Positions 44,955 to 53,822 of a DNA stretch of 64,000 bases are shown here, piece by piece. The DNA comes from Ga0077560 sp046330435 (lineage in GTDB: Bacteria; Actinomycetota; Thermoleophilia; Miltoncostaeales; Miltoncostaeaceae): positions 62,001 through 126,000 of the forward strand of contig JAXLST010000014.1 in assembly GCA_046330435.1 (NCBI GenBank), written 5' to 3'. Numbering within the stretch: position 1 is the first letter of the stretch; each line of letters begins with the position of its first letter. The position numbers and the translations under genes are program-made. The notes under the pieces are model-generated. The model saw only the letters and a list, made by a program, of their open reading frames with translations, was not told where the DNA came from and ran no database searches.

Positions 44955-46230
44955 CGCCACGCCCCCTCGGCCAGGGCGTCCTCGGCCAGGTCCAGGAGTG
45001 CGTCCATGGCGGCGAGCGCCGGCGCGTGCACCCGGTTGACCGCCCGCACCGCCCGTTCGGCCATGAGCGCGGCGGCGGTGCTCCAGTGCAGCTCCCCGGC
45101 GTCGGGGAGCGGGCGGACCGCCGCGTATCCCTCCAGGAACGCGCCCGCCAGCGCCGCCGCCTCACCGGCGTCGGTCTCACCGAGCACCACGCCGTGGCGC
45201 AGGCGGGCGAGCAGGCTCCCCACGTCCGCCGCCGGGGCGCCCACGCCGGCCTGGTCGAGGTCGATGAGCGCCAGCCCCTCCGGGCCGGCGAGGGCGTTCT
45301 TGGGGTGGCAGTCGCCGTGCAGGAGCACCGGGCGGTCCCGTTCCGCGGGCCGCCGGGAGAGGCCCCGGGCGATGCGCGCGGTCCGCTCGGCGAGGTGGGG
45401 CAGCGCCGCGCCCACGAGCGCGCAGCTGCGCTCCACGCGGTCGGGCCGCAGCCGGCCGAACGGGCCGGCGCCCAGTCCGCCGGGGTCCACGCCGTGCAGC
45501 ACCGCGATGCCCTGCCCCAGGCGGGCCAGGGCGACCCGCCGGGCGGCGGCGTCCAGGCGGTCCCACCGCTCCCCGGGCATGGCCTCCAGCACCAGCAGGT
45601 CGTGCGCCGCCGAGTGCGCCAGGGCCCGCGGCGCCCGCAGGCCGGGATGGCCCGCGAGCGCCGCGGCGGCGGCCCCGTAGCGGCGGGACAGCGCGGGAAG
45701 GTCGGCGGTGCCCGGCGCGTACGCCTTGCCGTATGCCCGCGCACCCCGCCGTCCGCGCCCAGCAGGGCCGCGGTGGCCGACCGCTCGGGGGCGAGCCTCG
45801 GCGAGCCGGCTCGTCCGCCACCCGTGGCACAGGACCCGCACGGGCGCCGGGGGTCGAGCAGCAGCGGCAGCGACCGGAGCCGCCGGTCGTTCGGGACGGC
45901 CCACCACACGGCTCCCAGCGCGGGGTCGTGCGCGACGGCGCGCAGCGGCGCCGCGGGCACGGCCAGCGGTGCGGCCGCGGCCGCGGCACGCGCGCCGCCG
46001 TCCGGGAAGGTGCGGGCCGCCACCAGGTGCTCGGCGCCCGCGACGCCGAGCCGCAGCACCACGCGCACGCTCTCGCCGATGCGGTACTTGGCGCGCACCA
46101 GGTCCGCCGAGCGCACCGGCGCGCCGAGCACGGCCGACAGGTGCCCGGCGAGCCCGGCGGGCGCCAGCAGCGCGTCGCGGGACGGCACCGCGGCATCGGG
46201 GGCGAACGGGAGGGCGGGGGCCGCGGTCAC
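44951..46230 (-). pseudogene. APH-fold (aminoglycoside phosphotransferase-like) protein, apparent frameshift
   Basis: The first part (VTAAPALPFAPDAAVPSRDA to ERSATAALLGADGG) and the second part (ARAYGKAYAPG onward) lie in different frames and join near 45735–45745, where GGGGTGCGCGGG would be repaired by one extra G. The second part has the catalytic LLHGDCHPKNAL and the metal site IDLDQAG. In this cluster it is likely a sugar or lipid-linked kinase-like enzyme rather than a resistance gene. GTG 46230 overlaps the heparinase-like stop. Confidence 0.7.
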
Positions 46231-47994
46231 CACGGTCCCATCTCCAGCTCGGCGTGCTCGGGGCGGTCCGGATCCCAGCGCAGGTGCCATCGCGCCCCCA
46301 CAGCGCCCACCGTCACCTCCACGCCGCCGTCGCCGCGGCGTGCGGCGGCCTCCACCGGCCCGCCGCCGGGCACCAGGACCGTGATGAGGTCGGCGTCCGC
46401 GGCGCCCTCGGCAGCGACGGTCACCACCACCGCCGGCAGCTTCTCCCCATATCGCGGCGACACCCAGCCGTGCTTCGTCCCGGCCTCGCCGAACCCGGCA
46501 GGCACGGCGATGCGCAGGCCGTCGGCGTCCACCAGGGCCCTGCCCCCGGGATGACGCACCAGGCGGCGCACCGGGACGTCGGGTCCCAGGTGCCAGCGCG
46601 CCTCGTAGCGGTGGGGCGTCGCGGCGCGCAGGCGGTCGTGCACCACCCAGAACGCCCGCCCCACGAACGCCAGGGTGCGGGTGTGCACCGCGTCGTGGCA
46701 CGGGCTCTCGGCGGCGGCGGTCACCAGGTCCAGGCCGGGCTCGGAGGTGCGTCCCAGGACGCGCGCATGGGGCAGCGGCCCCCGGGGCTTGCCGCGGCGG
46801 TACGGCACCTGGTCCAGGCCGTCCACGCAGACGGTGTTGTGCGCGGCGGTGCCCTTGAACCAGCGCCGCCACCCGGCGTCGTCCTCGGCGTACGTGTACC
46901 GGCCGGGGTCGGTCACCAGCGCCCGGCCGTCGGCGAGCACGACGGAGAGCTGGTCGTAGTGCCCGTGGCCGCCGTCGCCCAGGGGCCGGCGTCGAGGATC
47001 GCGACGCGCTGGCGGCCGTAGTCGCCGGGGCCGGTGCCCCAGGCCGCTGCGCTGCACGACGTAGCCGGACACCGGGAACGTGGCCGCGGTGCGGGCGGGA
47101 GGGGGTCCCCTCCCGCCCGCACGACGCGGCCCACGCCAGGTCGGGGCGGTCCAGCAGGCGCGCGCCCAGCGCGAGCAGGGCACGGAAGTCGCCGACGTCG
47201 CCGTCGGAGATCGCGGGGGTGGTGCCGTCGGGCAGCTGCACGTGCAGCGCGAAGTCGCAGGCGCGGTTCGCCCGGTCCGCCAGGTCGGCGGGGATCCCGA
47301 GGCCCTCCCGGCGGGCGCACAGGATCGCGCCGAGCAGGGACCGCAGGACGATGCAGTGGTAGTCGGTCGACAGCTCCCGCTGCACGCCGTCGTCCAGGAT
47401 GTCGGCCCGCGCGTTGCCGGCGAGCAGCAGGAGGGCGCGCACCGCCCGGTCCCGGTCGCCCAGGGCGATCCCGCCCAGCAGGAGCGTGTAGCACTCGAGG
47501 GTCCGGTGGTTCCGCTCCGGTGTGAGGTGGTCCTCCAGGTGCGCGCAGTCCTCGGCGATGCGCCGCGCGAGGGTGTCCGCGAGCCCCGGCCGCAGGCCCG
47601 GGAAGCCCGGTGTGCCGCGGAACCGCTGCCAGGCGTACAGCCAGTTCTGGACCCGCCGCGCGCTCACGTCGGAGGTGTCGTGCCCCACGGGGACGCGCTC
47701 GCAGAACGCCGAGACCAGCTCCTCCCACGCGCTCAGGAGGTCGGGGTCGCCGGTGACCGCGTACGCGTGGGCGAGGTCGAGCCCCTCGTAGAACTTGACC
47801 CACTCGATGCGCCACTCCTCGTCGCCGGGCAGGCCGTCGGCGAGCCAGTCGGGCGAGCGGCTCAGCTCCAGGCGGACGCCGGCGTGGGTGAAGACGCCGC
47901 GCCGGGCGTCCTCGGCAACCGCGAGGTCCCGGTTCAGGTGGTCGATCACGCACGGCACGTCGCGCACCTCGGCGGCCGTCACCGGCACGATCAT
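46227..47994 (-). pseudogene. Heparinase II/III-family protein, interrupted by apparent indels
   Basis: The N-terminal (alpha/alpha) toroid is read from ATG 47994 (VSARRVQNWLYAWQRF, LTPERNHRTLECYTLLLGG). The C-terminal beta-sandwich is in another frame (GHYDQLSVVLADGR, WFKGTAAHNTVCVDGLDQ). Between 47115 and 46980 the frame changes three times: an extra C near 47105–47112, an extra C near 47041, and a missing base near 46981. All three lie in G/C runs. The repaired product is a secreted-polysaccharide lyase-like protein of about 588 residues without a signal peptide. Confidence 0.72.
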
Positions 47995-49289
47995 GCGCGG
48001 GCCCCCGCGAACAGCCCGGCCATGCGGGCGGCCAGCACGTCACCGTCGAAGCGGTCGGTCACGGTGCGCCGCCCGGCGTCCGCGAGACGCCGCGCGAGCA
48101 CGGGGTCGGCCGACAGGCGCGCCAGGGCGCCGGCCAGGGCGGCCGGGTCCTCCTGCGGCACCAGCAGGCCGTTCACGCCGTCCTGCACGAGCTCCGGGAT
48201 GCCGGAGACGTCCGTGGAGACCGCCGGCAGGCCCGCCGCCATGGCCTCCACGAGCACGTTGGGGATGCCGTCGCGGTCGCCGTCGCCCACGACCCGGCAG
48301 GCGAGGGCGAACACGCTGGCGTGCCGGTACAGGTCCAGCAGCTCCCGCTGGGTGACGGTGCCGCGCAGCTCCACCCGGTCGGCGAGGCCCAGCGCGTCGA
48401 TGCGCCGTGTGAGCTCGGCGTCCTGGTCGCCGGGCTCCCCGGCGATCACCAGCTCGGCGTCGACGCCGCGGTCGCGCAGCAGCGCGAGGGCGTCGACCAG
48501 CACGTCGAAGCCCTTCTTGGGCACGCGGCGGCCCACGCTCACGATCCGCGGGCGCGGCGGGGCGGGGCAGTCCGGGCACGGTTCATCGAGCAGGCCGGTG
48601 AAGTCCGCGTTGAGGCCGTGGTAGACGAGGTGCACCGGCACACCGGTGCCCAGGGCCTCCAGGTGAGCGGCGTTCGCGCCGGTGCAGGTCACCACGAACT
48701 CGGCGCCGCGCATCTTGCGCTCCAGCAGGCCCGCCGGGTTGAGGGACCCCCGGTAGATGTCCTTGGCGTGGCCGGTGAACGAGTACGGCAGCCCGAGGAT
48801 CCCCGCGGCCAGCCAGGTGACGGTGGTCGTCCCGTGGGCGAAGTGCGCGTGGAGGTGCCGCACGTCGCCGGCGACGCCGATGCGGTCCGCGAGCGCGACC
48901 GCCTGCAGCAGCTCCTTCACGTAGATGCGCTTGGGCCGCCAGCCGGAGCGCGCCCGCACCGACTGGGCGAGCGCGCGGCCGCAGGCGCGGGCCAGGCCCA
49001 CGGGGTGGCGGCGGGCGACGCGCCCGAGCGACGGCAGGAAGGCCGGGAGATTGCGGCGCAGCCAGGGCAGCAGACGCGACCGGGAGAGGGAGGTCGTCGC
49101 CGGCAGGTACTCGGGCCGCGCCGCGATCCGGTCCACCACCGGGTGGCGGACGTCCTCGTCGGCGGGCTTCAGCACGTAGAGCCGGAGCGGCACGCCGAGC
49201 GTCTCGAGGCGGTGGATCTCGCTCGCGATGAACAGCTCCGAGATCCGGGGGTATCCCTTCAGGACGTAGGCGACGGCGCCGTCAGGCAT
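47991..49289 (-). CDS. GT4-family glycosyltransferase
   Basis: The 432-residue GT-B enzyme has the N-terminal GYPRISELFIASEI, the acceptor-side HAHFAHG, and the nucleotide-sugar site VGRRVPKKGFDVLVDAL followed by the EX7E region DGIPNVLVEAMAAGLPAVST. Members of this group build exopolysaccharides. It overlaps the neighbours by 4 and 8 bases. Confidence 0.88.
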   Translation of the reverse strand: MPDGAVAYVLKGYPRISELFIASEIHRLETLGVPLRLYVLKPADEDVRHPVVDRIAARPEYLPATTSLSRSRLLPWLRRNLPAFLPSLGRVARRHPVGLARACGRALAQSVRARSGWRPKRIYVKELLQAVALADRIGVAGDVRHLHAHFAHGTTTVTWLAAGILGLPYSFTGHAKDIYRGSLNPAGLLERKMRGAEFVVTCTGANAAHLEALGTGVPVHLVYHGLNADFTGLLDEPCPDCPAPPRPRIVSVGRRVPKKGFDVLVDALALLRDRGVDAELVIAGEPGDQDAELTRRIDALGLADRVELRGTVTQRELLDLYRHASVFALACRVVGDGDRDGIPNVLVEAMAAGLPAVSTDVSGIPELVQDGVNGLLVPQEDPAALAGALARLSADPVLARRLADAGRRTVTDRFDGDVLAARMAGLFAGARA

Positions 49290-50379
49290 ACGCGCGCTCC
49301 AGGGTCCGGCACAGCGCGCCGGCGCAGGCGTCCAGGTCGTAGCGCTCCTCCGCGACGGCCCGGGCGGCGGCGCCCATGCGGCGCCGTGCGGCCGGGTCGT
49401 CGTGCAGCTCGTCCAGGGCCCAGGCGATCGCCGCGGGGTCCGCGGGCGGCACCAGCACCCCCGTCGCGCCGTGCGCGACGGCGCTCGCGATCGCAGCGAC
49501 GTCCGCGGCCACCACGGGCCTGCCGCTGGCCATCGCCTCGAGCACCACGTTCGGCAGGCCGTCCCGGTCTCCGGAGGCGTCCACCACGCTGGGCACCACC
49601 ACCACGTCGGCGGCGGCGTACTCCGCGGCCAGGGAGTCGTGCGTGCGGCGGCCCGCGAAGGTCACGCGGTCCGCGACGCCCGCCGCGTCGGCGGCCTCCC
49701 GCAGGATGCCCAGCAGCGGGCCGTCGCCCACCAGCCGCAGCCGCACGGGCCGCTGCGTCAGGGCGAGCGCGCGGATCGCGTGCACGAAGCCCTTCTTCTC
49801 GACGAACCGGCCCACGGCGAGCGCCGCCAGCTGCGGGCCGCCGGGCGGCGCCTGCGGCCGGAAGCGGTCCAGGTCCACGCCGTGCGGCAGGAGGCGCGGC
49901 CGCGACCCGGCGTCCTCCAGGCTCCGGGCCACGTCGTGGGTGCAGGCCACCACCAGTGCGGCGTCGGCCGCACGGGCGGCGAGGTCGCCGGCCGGGACCT
50001 TGCGCACGTCCAGGGCGTGCGCGCTGAACGAGTACGGCACCCCGAGGATGCGGGCGGCGCCGGCGGCGACCTCCGCGGGGCGGTGCGCGAAGTACCCGTG
50101 CACCGCCGTGACGCCGGTGCCCTGGAGCCGCGAGGCGAGCTCGGCCGCCTGCGCTGCGCCGTCCCCGGCGGCCAGGACCACCGCCGGGGGGTCGATGTCG
50201 GCCACCCCCGGCTGCACGAGGCGGTCGTCACCGGGCTTGGTGGCGAACACCCCGGCCAGCATCCCGGCCCGCTGCAGGGCCCGCAGCTCGTTGAGGGCGA
50301 AGGTCTCCGACACCCGGGGCCACCCGGAGACGACCACCGCGATGCGCACCCCGGACGGGTAGCGTCCCGCCGATGTCAT
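49282..50379 (-). CDS. GT4-family glycosyltransferase
   Basis: The 365-residue protein shows VSGWPRVSETFALNELRALQ, GYFAHRPAEVAAG, AVGRFVEKKGFVHAI and DGLPNVVLEAMASGRPVVA, parallel to the downstream GT4 and probably a paralogue. ATG 50379 is used, which overlaps the divergent gene by 7 bases. The in-frame GTG at 50349 (VRIAVVVSGWP) is an equally good start and would free the promoter region. Confidence 0.85.
   Translation of the reverse strand: MTSAGRYPSGVRIAVVVSGWPRVSETFALNELRALQRAGMLAGVFATKPGDDRLVQPGVADIDPPAVVLAAGDGAAQAAELASRLQGTGVTAVHGYFAHRPAEVAAGAARILGVPYSFSAHALDVRKVPAGDLAARAADAALVVACTHDVARSLEDAGSRPRLLPHGVDLDRFRPQAPPGGPQLAALAVGRFVEKKGFVHAIRALALTQRPVRLRLVGDGPLLGILREAADAAGVADRVTFAGRRTHDSLAAEYAAADVVVVPSVVDASGDRDGLPNVVLEAMASGRPVVAADVAAIASAVAHGATGVLVPPADPAAIAWALDELHDDPAARRRMGAAARAVAEERYDLDACAGALCRTLERAYA
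50360..50365 (+). promoter_or_regulatory. TAGCGT −10 box, probable leaderless promoter
   Basis: TAGCGT ends seven bases before ATG 50373 with no ribosome binding site between, a third example of the leaderless pattern in this window. Confidence 0.5.
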
Positions 50380-51452
50380 CCGCGCCCCCCATCCCCGCGA
50401 CGGGCCTGCAGGGCGGCGACGGCCTGCTCGACCCCGCCGCCGTGGCCGCCCGGCTGGGCGTGGACGGCGGCGACGCGCGGGTGCGGTACCTGGAGTTCGC
50501 GCCCGGGCGATGGCTCATGGTGCAGTGGCGCGTGATGCGCGACGGCCGGCGGGCCGACGTGGTGCTCACGGCCGGCCTGCCCGGACCGGAGGTGGCGTGG
50601 TACCCGGACGACCCGGGGCTGCCCCTCCTGGCGGACGGCCTGGCGGAGGCCGCCGCCCGCCTGGGCGTCCGCGGCGCGGAGCGGCCGGAGGTCCTGGCCT
50701 GGGTGCCACGGCAGCGGGCCACCCTGCGGGCCGGGGATGTGGTGCTCAAGCTCTACGGCGACCCGGCCGAGGCCGTGGCCGCGGACCTGGCGATGCGCCG
50801 CGCGGCCCCCTGGCTGGGATCCCCGGAGCCGCTGGGCCTCGACGCGGCGCTCGGACTCACGGCGCAGACCGCCCTGCCCGGCCGTGCCCTCGGTCGCGCG
50901 GACGCCGTCGCCGTCGCCACGGACGCGGGACGGCTCGCCCGGCGCCTGCACGAGGCGCCGCTGGAGGGCCTGGCGGACACCGGCCCGGCGGCCCTGCTCG
51001 CGCTGTGCCGGGAGGCCGGCGACCGGGTCGCGACGGCCCTGCCGCCGCTCGCGGACCGTGTGGCGGCCGTGCTGGACGCCCTGGCCGCTGGCCTGCCCGC
51101 CGGCCTGCCGGCGGTTCCGTCGCACGGCGACTACACCGTCGGCCAGATGCTCGACGACGGCGGCCGGCTGCGGGTGGTGGACACCGACACCCTCTGCGCG
51201 GCGCCGGCGGCCCATGACCTGGCGGCATTCGCCGCGAATCTGGTGAGCGGCCGCGACGGCGACCACGCCGACGCCCTCGCCTGCCTGGAGGCCGTCTGCG
51301 ACGGATACGGCGCGCGGCCCTCCGGGCTGGACTGGTACCTGGCCGCCGCCGTGATGCGCCGCACGGACCGGGCCCTGCGCCGGCTCAAGCGCGACTGGCC
51401 GGAGCGCACCGAGCGCACCCTCGCCGGGGTGGAGCGGCTGCTGGCGGGCTGA
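50373..51452 (+). CDS. APH-fold phosphotransferase-like protein
   Basis: The 359-residue protein has a small N-lobe (VVLKLYGDP Lys region) and the APH catalytic loop PSHGDYTVGQML with the metal-binding segment VVDTDTL. It is divergent from the glycosyltransferases but of the same fold class as the frameshifted gene at 44951. The substrate is unknown; a sugar-nucleotide or lipid-carrier role fits the context better than antibiotic resistance. Confidence 0.78.
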   Translation: MSSAPPIPATGLQGGDGLLDPAAVAARLGVDGGDARVRYLEFAPGRWLMVQWRVMRDGRRADVVLTAGLPGPEVAWYPDDPGLPLLADGLAEAAARLGVRGAERPEVLAWVPRQRATLRAGDVVLKLYGDPAEAVAADLAMRRAAPWLGSPEPLGLDAALGLTAQTALPGRALGRADAVAVATDAGRLARRLHEAPLEGLADTGPAALLALCREAGDRVATALPPLADRVAAVLDALAAGLPAGLPAVPSHGDYTVGQMLDDGGRLRVVDTDTLCAAPAAHDLAAFAANLVSGRDGDHADALACLEAVCDGYGARPSGLDWYLAAAVMRRTDRALRRLKRDWPERTERTLAGVERLLAG

Positions 51453-51457
51453 GTCCG

Positions 51458-52420
51458 TCACCGGACCCCCGCCATCTGCGGCACCCGCCGCCGGTCGGCC
51501 ACCCACTCCAGCTCCGACCGCAACCCGTCGCGCAGGCCCGTCCCGGGGGTCCACCCCAAGGCCCGCAGCAGGGAGGTGTCGGCGCCCGTGCGCCGCACGT
51601 CGCCGGCCTGCGCCTCGCCGCGGGACAGGGGGATGGGCGCGCCGTGCAGGTCCTCGAGGATCCCGATGACCTCGGCCATGGTGGCCTCCTCGCCGCCCCC
51701 CACGTTGAGCACCGGGGGCACGCGGCGGGCGGTCGCCGCCAGGACGGTGGCCTCGACGACGTCGGAGACGTGCGTGAAGTCGCGCGACTGGCCGCCGTCG
51801 CCCAGCAGCCGGAACCGCGGGCCGCCGTGGGCGGCCTCGCACAGGCGGCGCATCGCCATGTCCGGGCGCTGCCGCGGGCCGTACACCGTGAAGTAGCGCA
51901 GCCCGACCGTCTCGAGCCCCATCCCGGCGTAGATCGCGGCGAGGTCCTCGCACGTCGCCTTGGTGACCCCGTAGGGGGAGCGGGGCCTCCGCGGCGTCGC
52001 GTCCTCCACCGTGGGATACGTCTCGGCGTCGCCGTAGACGGACGAGCTCGACGCGTAGACCACCCGGCGGCAGCCTGCGTCGCGCGCCGCCTCCAGCAGC
52101 CGCTGCGTGGCCCGGACGTTGTCATGCAGGTAGCGGGCGAAGCCGTCACCGAAGCTGCCCCGCACCCCCGGCTGGGCCGCGAGGTGGATCACCACGGGCC
52201 GGTCCGCGAGCAGCGGCGCCAGATCCGCATCGGCGAGGTCGAGCACCTCCAGGGAGAACCGGGCGTCGTCCTCCAGCGCGGCGAGGTTGGCCCGCTTGTC
52301 GGCGGCCGCGTAGTAGTCGGTGAAGGCGTCGACACCGCGGACCGTGCAGCCGTCCGCCACGAGCCGCTCGCTCAGATGGGAGCCGATGAACCCTGCGCAT
52401 CCGGTGACCAGCACGTGCAT
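51458..52420 (-). CDS. NAD-dependent sugar-nucleotide epimerase/dehydratase
   Basis: The 320-residue extended SDR has VTGCAGFIGSHL at the N-terminus, the catalytic SSSSVYG and YGVTK (Tyr-x3-Lys), and YFTVYGPRQRPDMA. It belongs to the UDP-glucose/UDP-glucuronate epimerase group and should supply an activated sugar to the cluster's glycosyltransferases. It is convergent with the APH-fold gene (5 bases apart). Confidence 0.9.
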   Translation of the reverse strand: MHVLVTGCAGFIGSHLSERLVADGCTVRGVDAFTDYYAAADKRANLAALEDDARFSLEVLDLADADLAPLLADRPVVIHLAAQPGVRGSFGDGFARYLHDNVRATQRLLEAARDAGCRRVVYASSSSVYGDAETYPTVEDATPRRPRSPYGVTKATCEDLAAIYAGMGLETVGLRYFTVYGPRQRPDMAMRRLCEAAHGGPRFRLLGDGGQSRDFTHVSDVVEATVLAATARRVPPVLNVGGGEEATMAEVIGILEDLHGAPIPLSRGEAQAGDVRRTGADTSLLRALGWTPGTGLRDGLRSELEWVADRRRVPQMAGVR

Positions 52421-52500
52421 TCCGTCGTCTCCTCGGTCGGCCGGGAGTGGGGGGTCCCGGCGTGTCCGGATGCTGGAGACGACCGGGTCGGAGCCGCAAT

Positions 52501-52525
52501 TGGACGTGGGTACTAGGACCGTCCA
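52501..52525. promoter_or_regulatory. Imperfect palindrome TGGACG…CGTCCA around TACTAG
   Basis: TGGACG (52501–52506) and CGTCCA (52520–52525) flank GGTACTAGGACC, giving a 25-base partly symmetrical site in the divergent promoter region. It looks like a regulator-binding site; the regulator is unknown. Confidence 0.4.
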
Positions 52526-52546
52526 TGCGCCTTTCGCCGGTCTGTT

Positions 52547-52626
52547 TATCCCCCTTTTGGGGGATATTCCGCGGCGCGGATTGTGAAGATGATCCTCGCC
52601 CGGCGTTCATCACTCAAAAGGGGGAT
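52547..52626. promoter_or_regulatory. CCCCCTTTTGGGGG palindrome plus third half-site
   Basis: TATCCCCCTTTTGGGGGATA (52547–52566) is a perfect 20-base palindrome. Its half CAAAAGGGGGAT recurs exactly at 52615–52626, just before the secreted protein's start. The AT-rich centre flanked by C5/G5 runs is unlike any coding pattern nearby. It suggests a dimeric transcription-factor operator with a second half-site, or a hairpin in the leader. Confidence 0.6.
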
Positions 52627-52633
52627 GCGAGTG

Positions 52634-53725
52634 ATGCTGTTCCCGGCCGTACGTGGTGTTCAGACAAGTTCTCGTTCACGTCCGTCGCGCTGCGCGTGGC
52701 TGGCGGCGATCGCAGGTTTGGTGACGTTCGCGCTGCTGCCGGCCGTGGCGGCCGCGAACCCGAAGCCCGTCCCGGTCACGGACCTCGAGATCGCCAAGAC
52801 CGCTGACCGCGCCGAGGCCGCTCCGGGTGACGCGGTCACCTGGACCGTGACCGTGCGGAACGCCGGCACCGCCGGTGTCCCGCTCGCCCTGATCGCCGTC
52901 GACGACCCGGGCGCGGTGCTCACCCCCGCGGGCCCGGCGCCGTCCGGCGACGTGCTGCGGCCGGGCGAGTCCGTCGCGTTCACCGGGCAGACGGCGGTCA
53001 CCGCCGAGACCTGCCCCGCGCTGTCCAACACGGCGACGGTGCGGCTCGCCGACCCCGCCGTGACCGCCCTCAACGAGAAGCGGCCGCGCGTCACCCCCAA
53101 GAAGACCTCGAAGAAGGGCCAGAAGGGCACCAAGCACCCGGCGAAGGGCACCAAGGGCAAGGGAACCAAGACGCCCCCCGCCCCGCCGCCCGCCCCCGTC
53201 CCGGTCGACGTGAACCCGGCGAACGACACGGCGACCGCCACCGTGGCGGTCACCTGCCCGCCGCCGCCCACCGAGACGCCCGCCGTCGTCCCGCCGCCGC
53301 CGCCCACCGTGGTGCCGGTGTCCTGCCCGGTCCCCCGGCTGCAGGTCGGCATCGTCGCGCCGCGCCGGGTGCGCGCGGGCCGCACGATCCGCGTGGCGGT
53401 GACCGTCCACAACGCATCGCCCGCCGTCGCCGCGAGCGGCGTGGTCGCCCGCTACACCCTGCCGCGCGGGACCGCGCTCGCCCGCATGCCGCACGGCGCC
53501 CGCGTGCTGCGCGGCCGGTCGGTGGTCCTGCGGGTCGCGTCGCTGGCGCCGGGCGCATCGCGCACCGTGCGGATGCTGCTGCGCCCCACGACGTCGCTCA
53601 CCGTCAACCGCAGGGGCCACCGCGCCCAGGCGCGGGAGCGCTGCACGGCCACCCGCACCGCCGTCACCGCCACGCAGGTGCAGAACAGCCGTCCCCGCAA
53701 GCGGGTCCCCCGGGTCACCGGCTGA
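52634..53725 (+). CDS. Secreted surface protein with DUF11-like repeat and Lys-rich linker
   Basis: The 363-residue product has a basic N-terminus and signal sequence (WLAAIAGLVTFALLPAVAAA). A DUF11-like domain follows (EIAKTADRAEAAPGDAVTWT), then a Lys/Gly/Thr-rich segment (KKTSKKGQKGTKHPAKGTK), a Pro-rich linker and a second beta domain (RAGRTIRVAVTVHNASPA). It likely lies on the cell surface. Start ATG 52634 uses GGGGG of the half-site as ribosome binding site; ATG 52625 and GTG 52583 are alternatives. Confidence 0.7.
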   Translation: MLFPAVRGVQTSSRSRPSRCAWLAAIAGLVTFALLPAVAAANPKPVPVTDLEIAKTADRAEAAPGDAVTWTVTVRNAGTAGVPLALIAVDDPGAVLTPAGPAPSGDVLRPGESVAFTGQTAVTAETCPALSNTATVRLADPAVTALNEKRPRVTPKKTSKKGQKGTKHPAKGTKGKGTKTPPAPPPAPVPVDVNPANDTATATVAVTCPPPPTETPAVVPPPPPTVVPVSCPVPRLQVGIVAPRRVRAGRTIRVAVTVHNASPAVAASGVVARYTLPRGTALARMPHGARVLRGRSVVLRVASLAPGASRTVRMLLRPTTSLTVNRRGHRAQARERCTATRTAVTATQVQNSRPRKRVPRVTG

Positions 53726-53759
53726 GCTCGCGGCGTTGTCCCCCGGTCGCGCCCGCGGA

Positions 53760-53765
53760 TAGCGT
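53760..53765 (+). promoter_or_regulatory. TAGCGT −10 box for the nitroreductase gene
   Basis: TAGCGT sits 57 bases upstream of the GTG start; transcription from about 53772 gives a leader with the AGGAGGA ribosome binding site at 53811–53817. Confidence 0.4.
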
Positions 53766-53822
53766 GGCGCGTACCGGCGGGATGCCACCGAGGGCGCCCG
53801 CCACCGACCCAGGAGGACCCCC

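Noticed and set aside
44497..47994. A single 1165-codon minus-strand frame
   Set aside because: It strings together the heparinase-like N-terminus, part of the APH-fold N-terminus and shadow sequence; recognisable domains leave this frame at indels, so it is not one protein.
44951..51452. APH-fold genes as aminoglycoside resistance
   Set aside because: Both sit among polysaccharide genes and show only the generic catalytic loop; nothing points to an aminoglycoside substrate.
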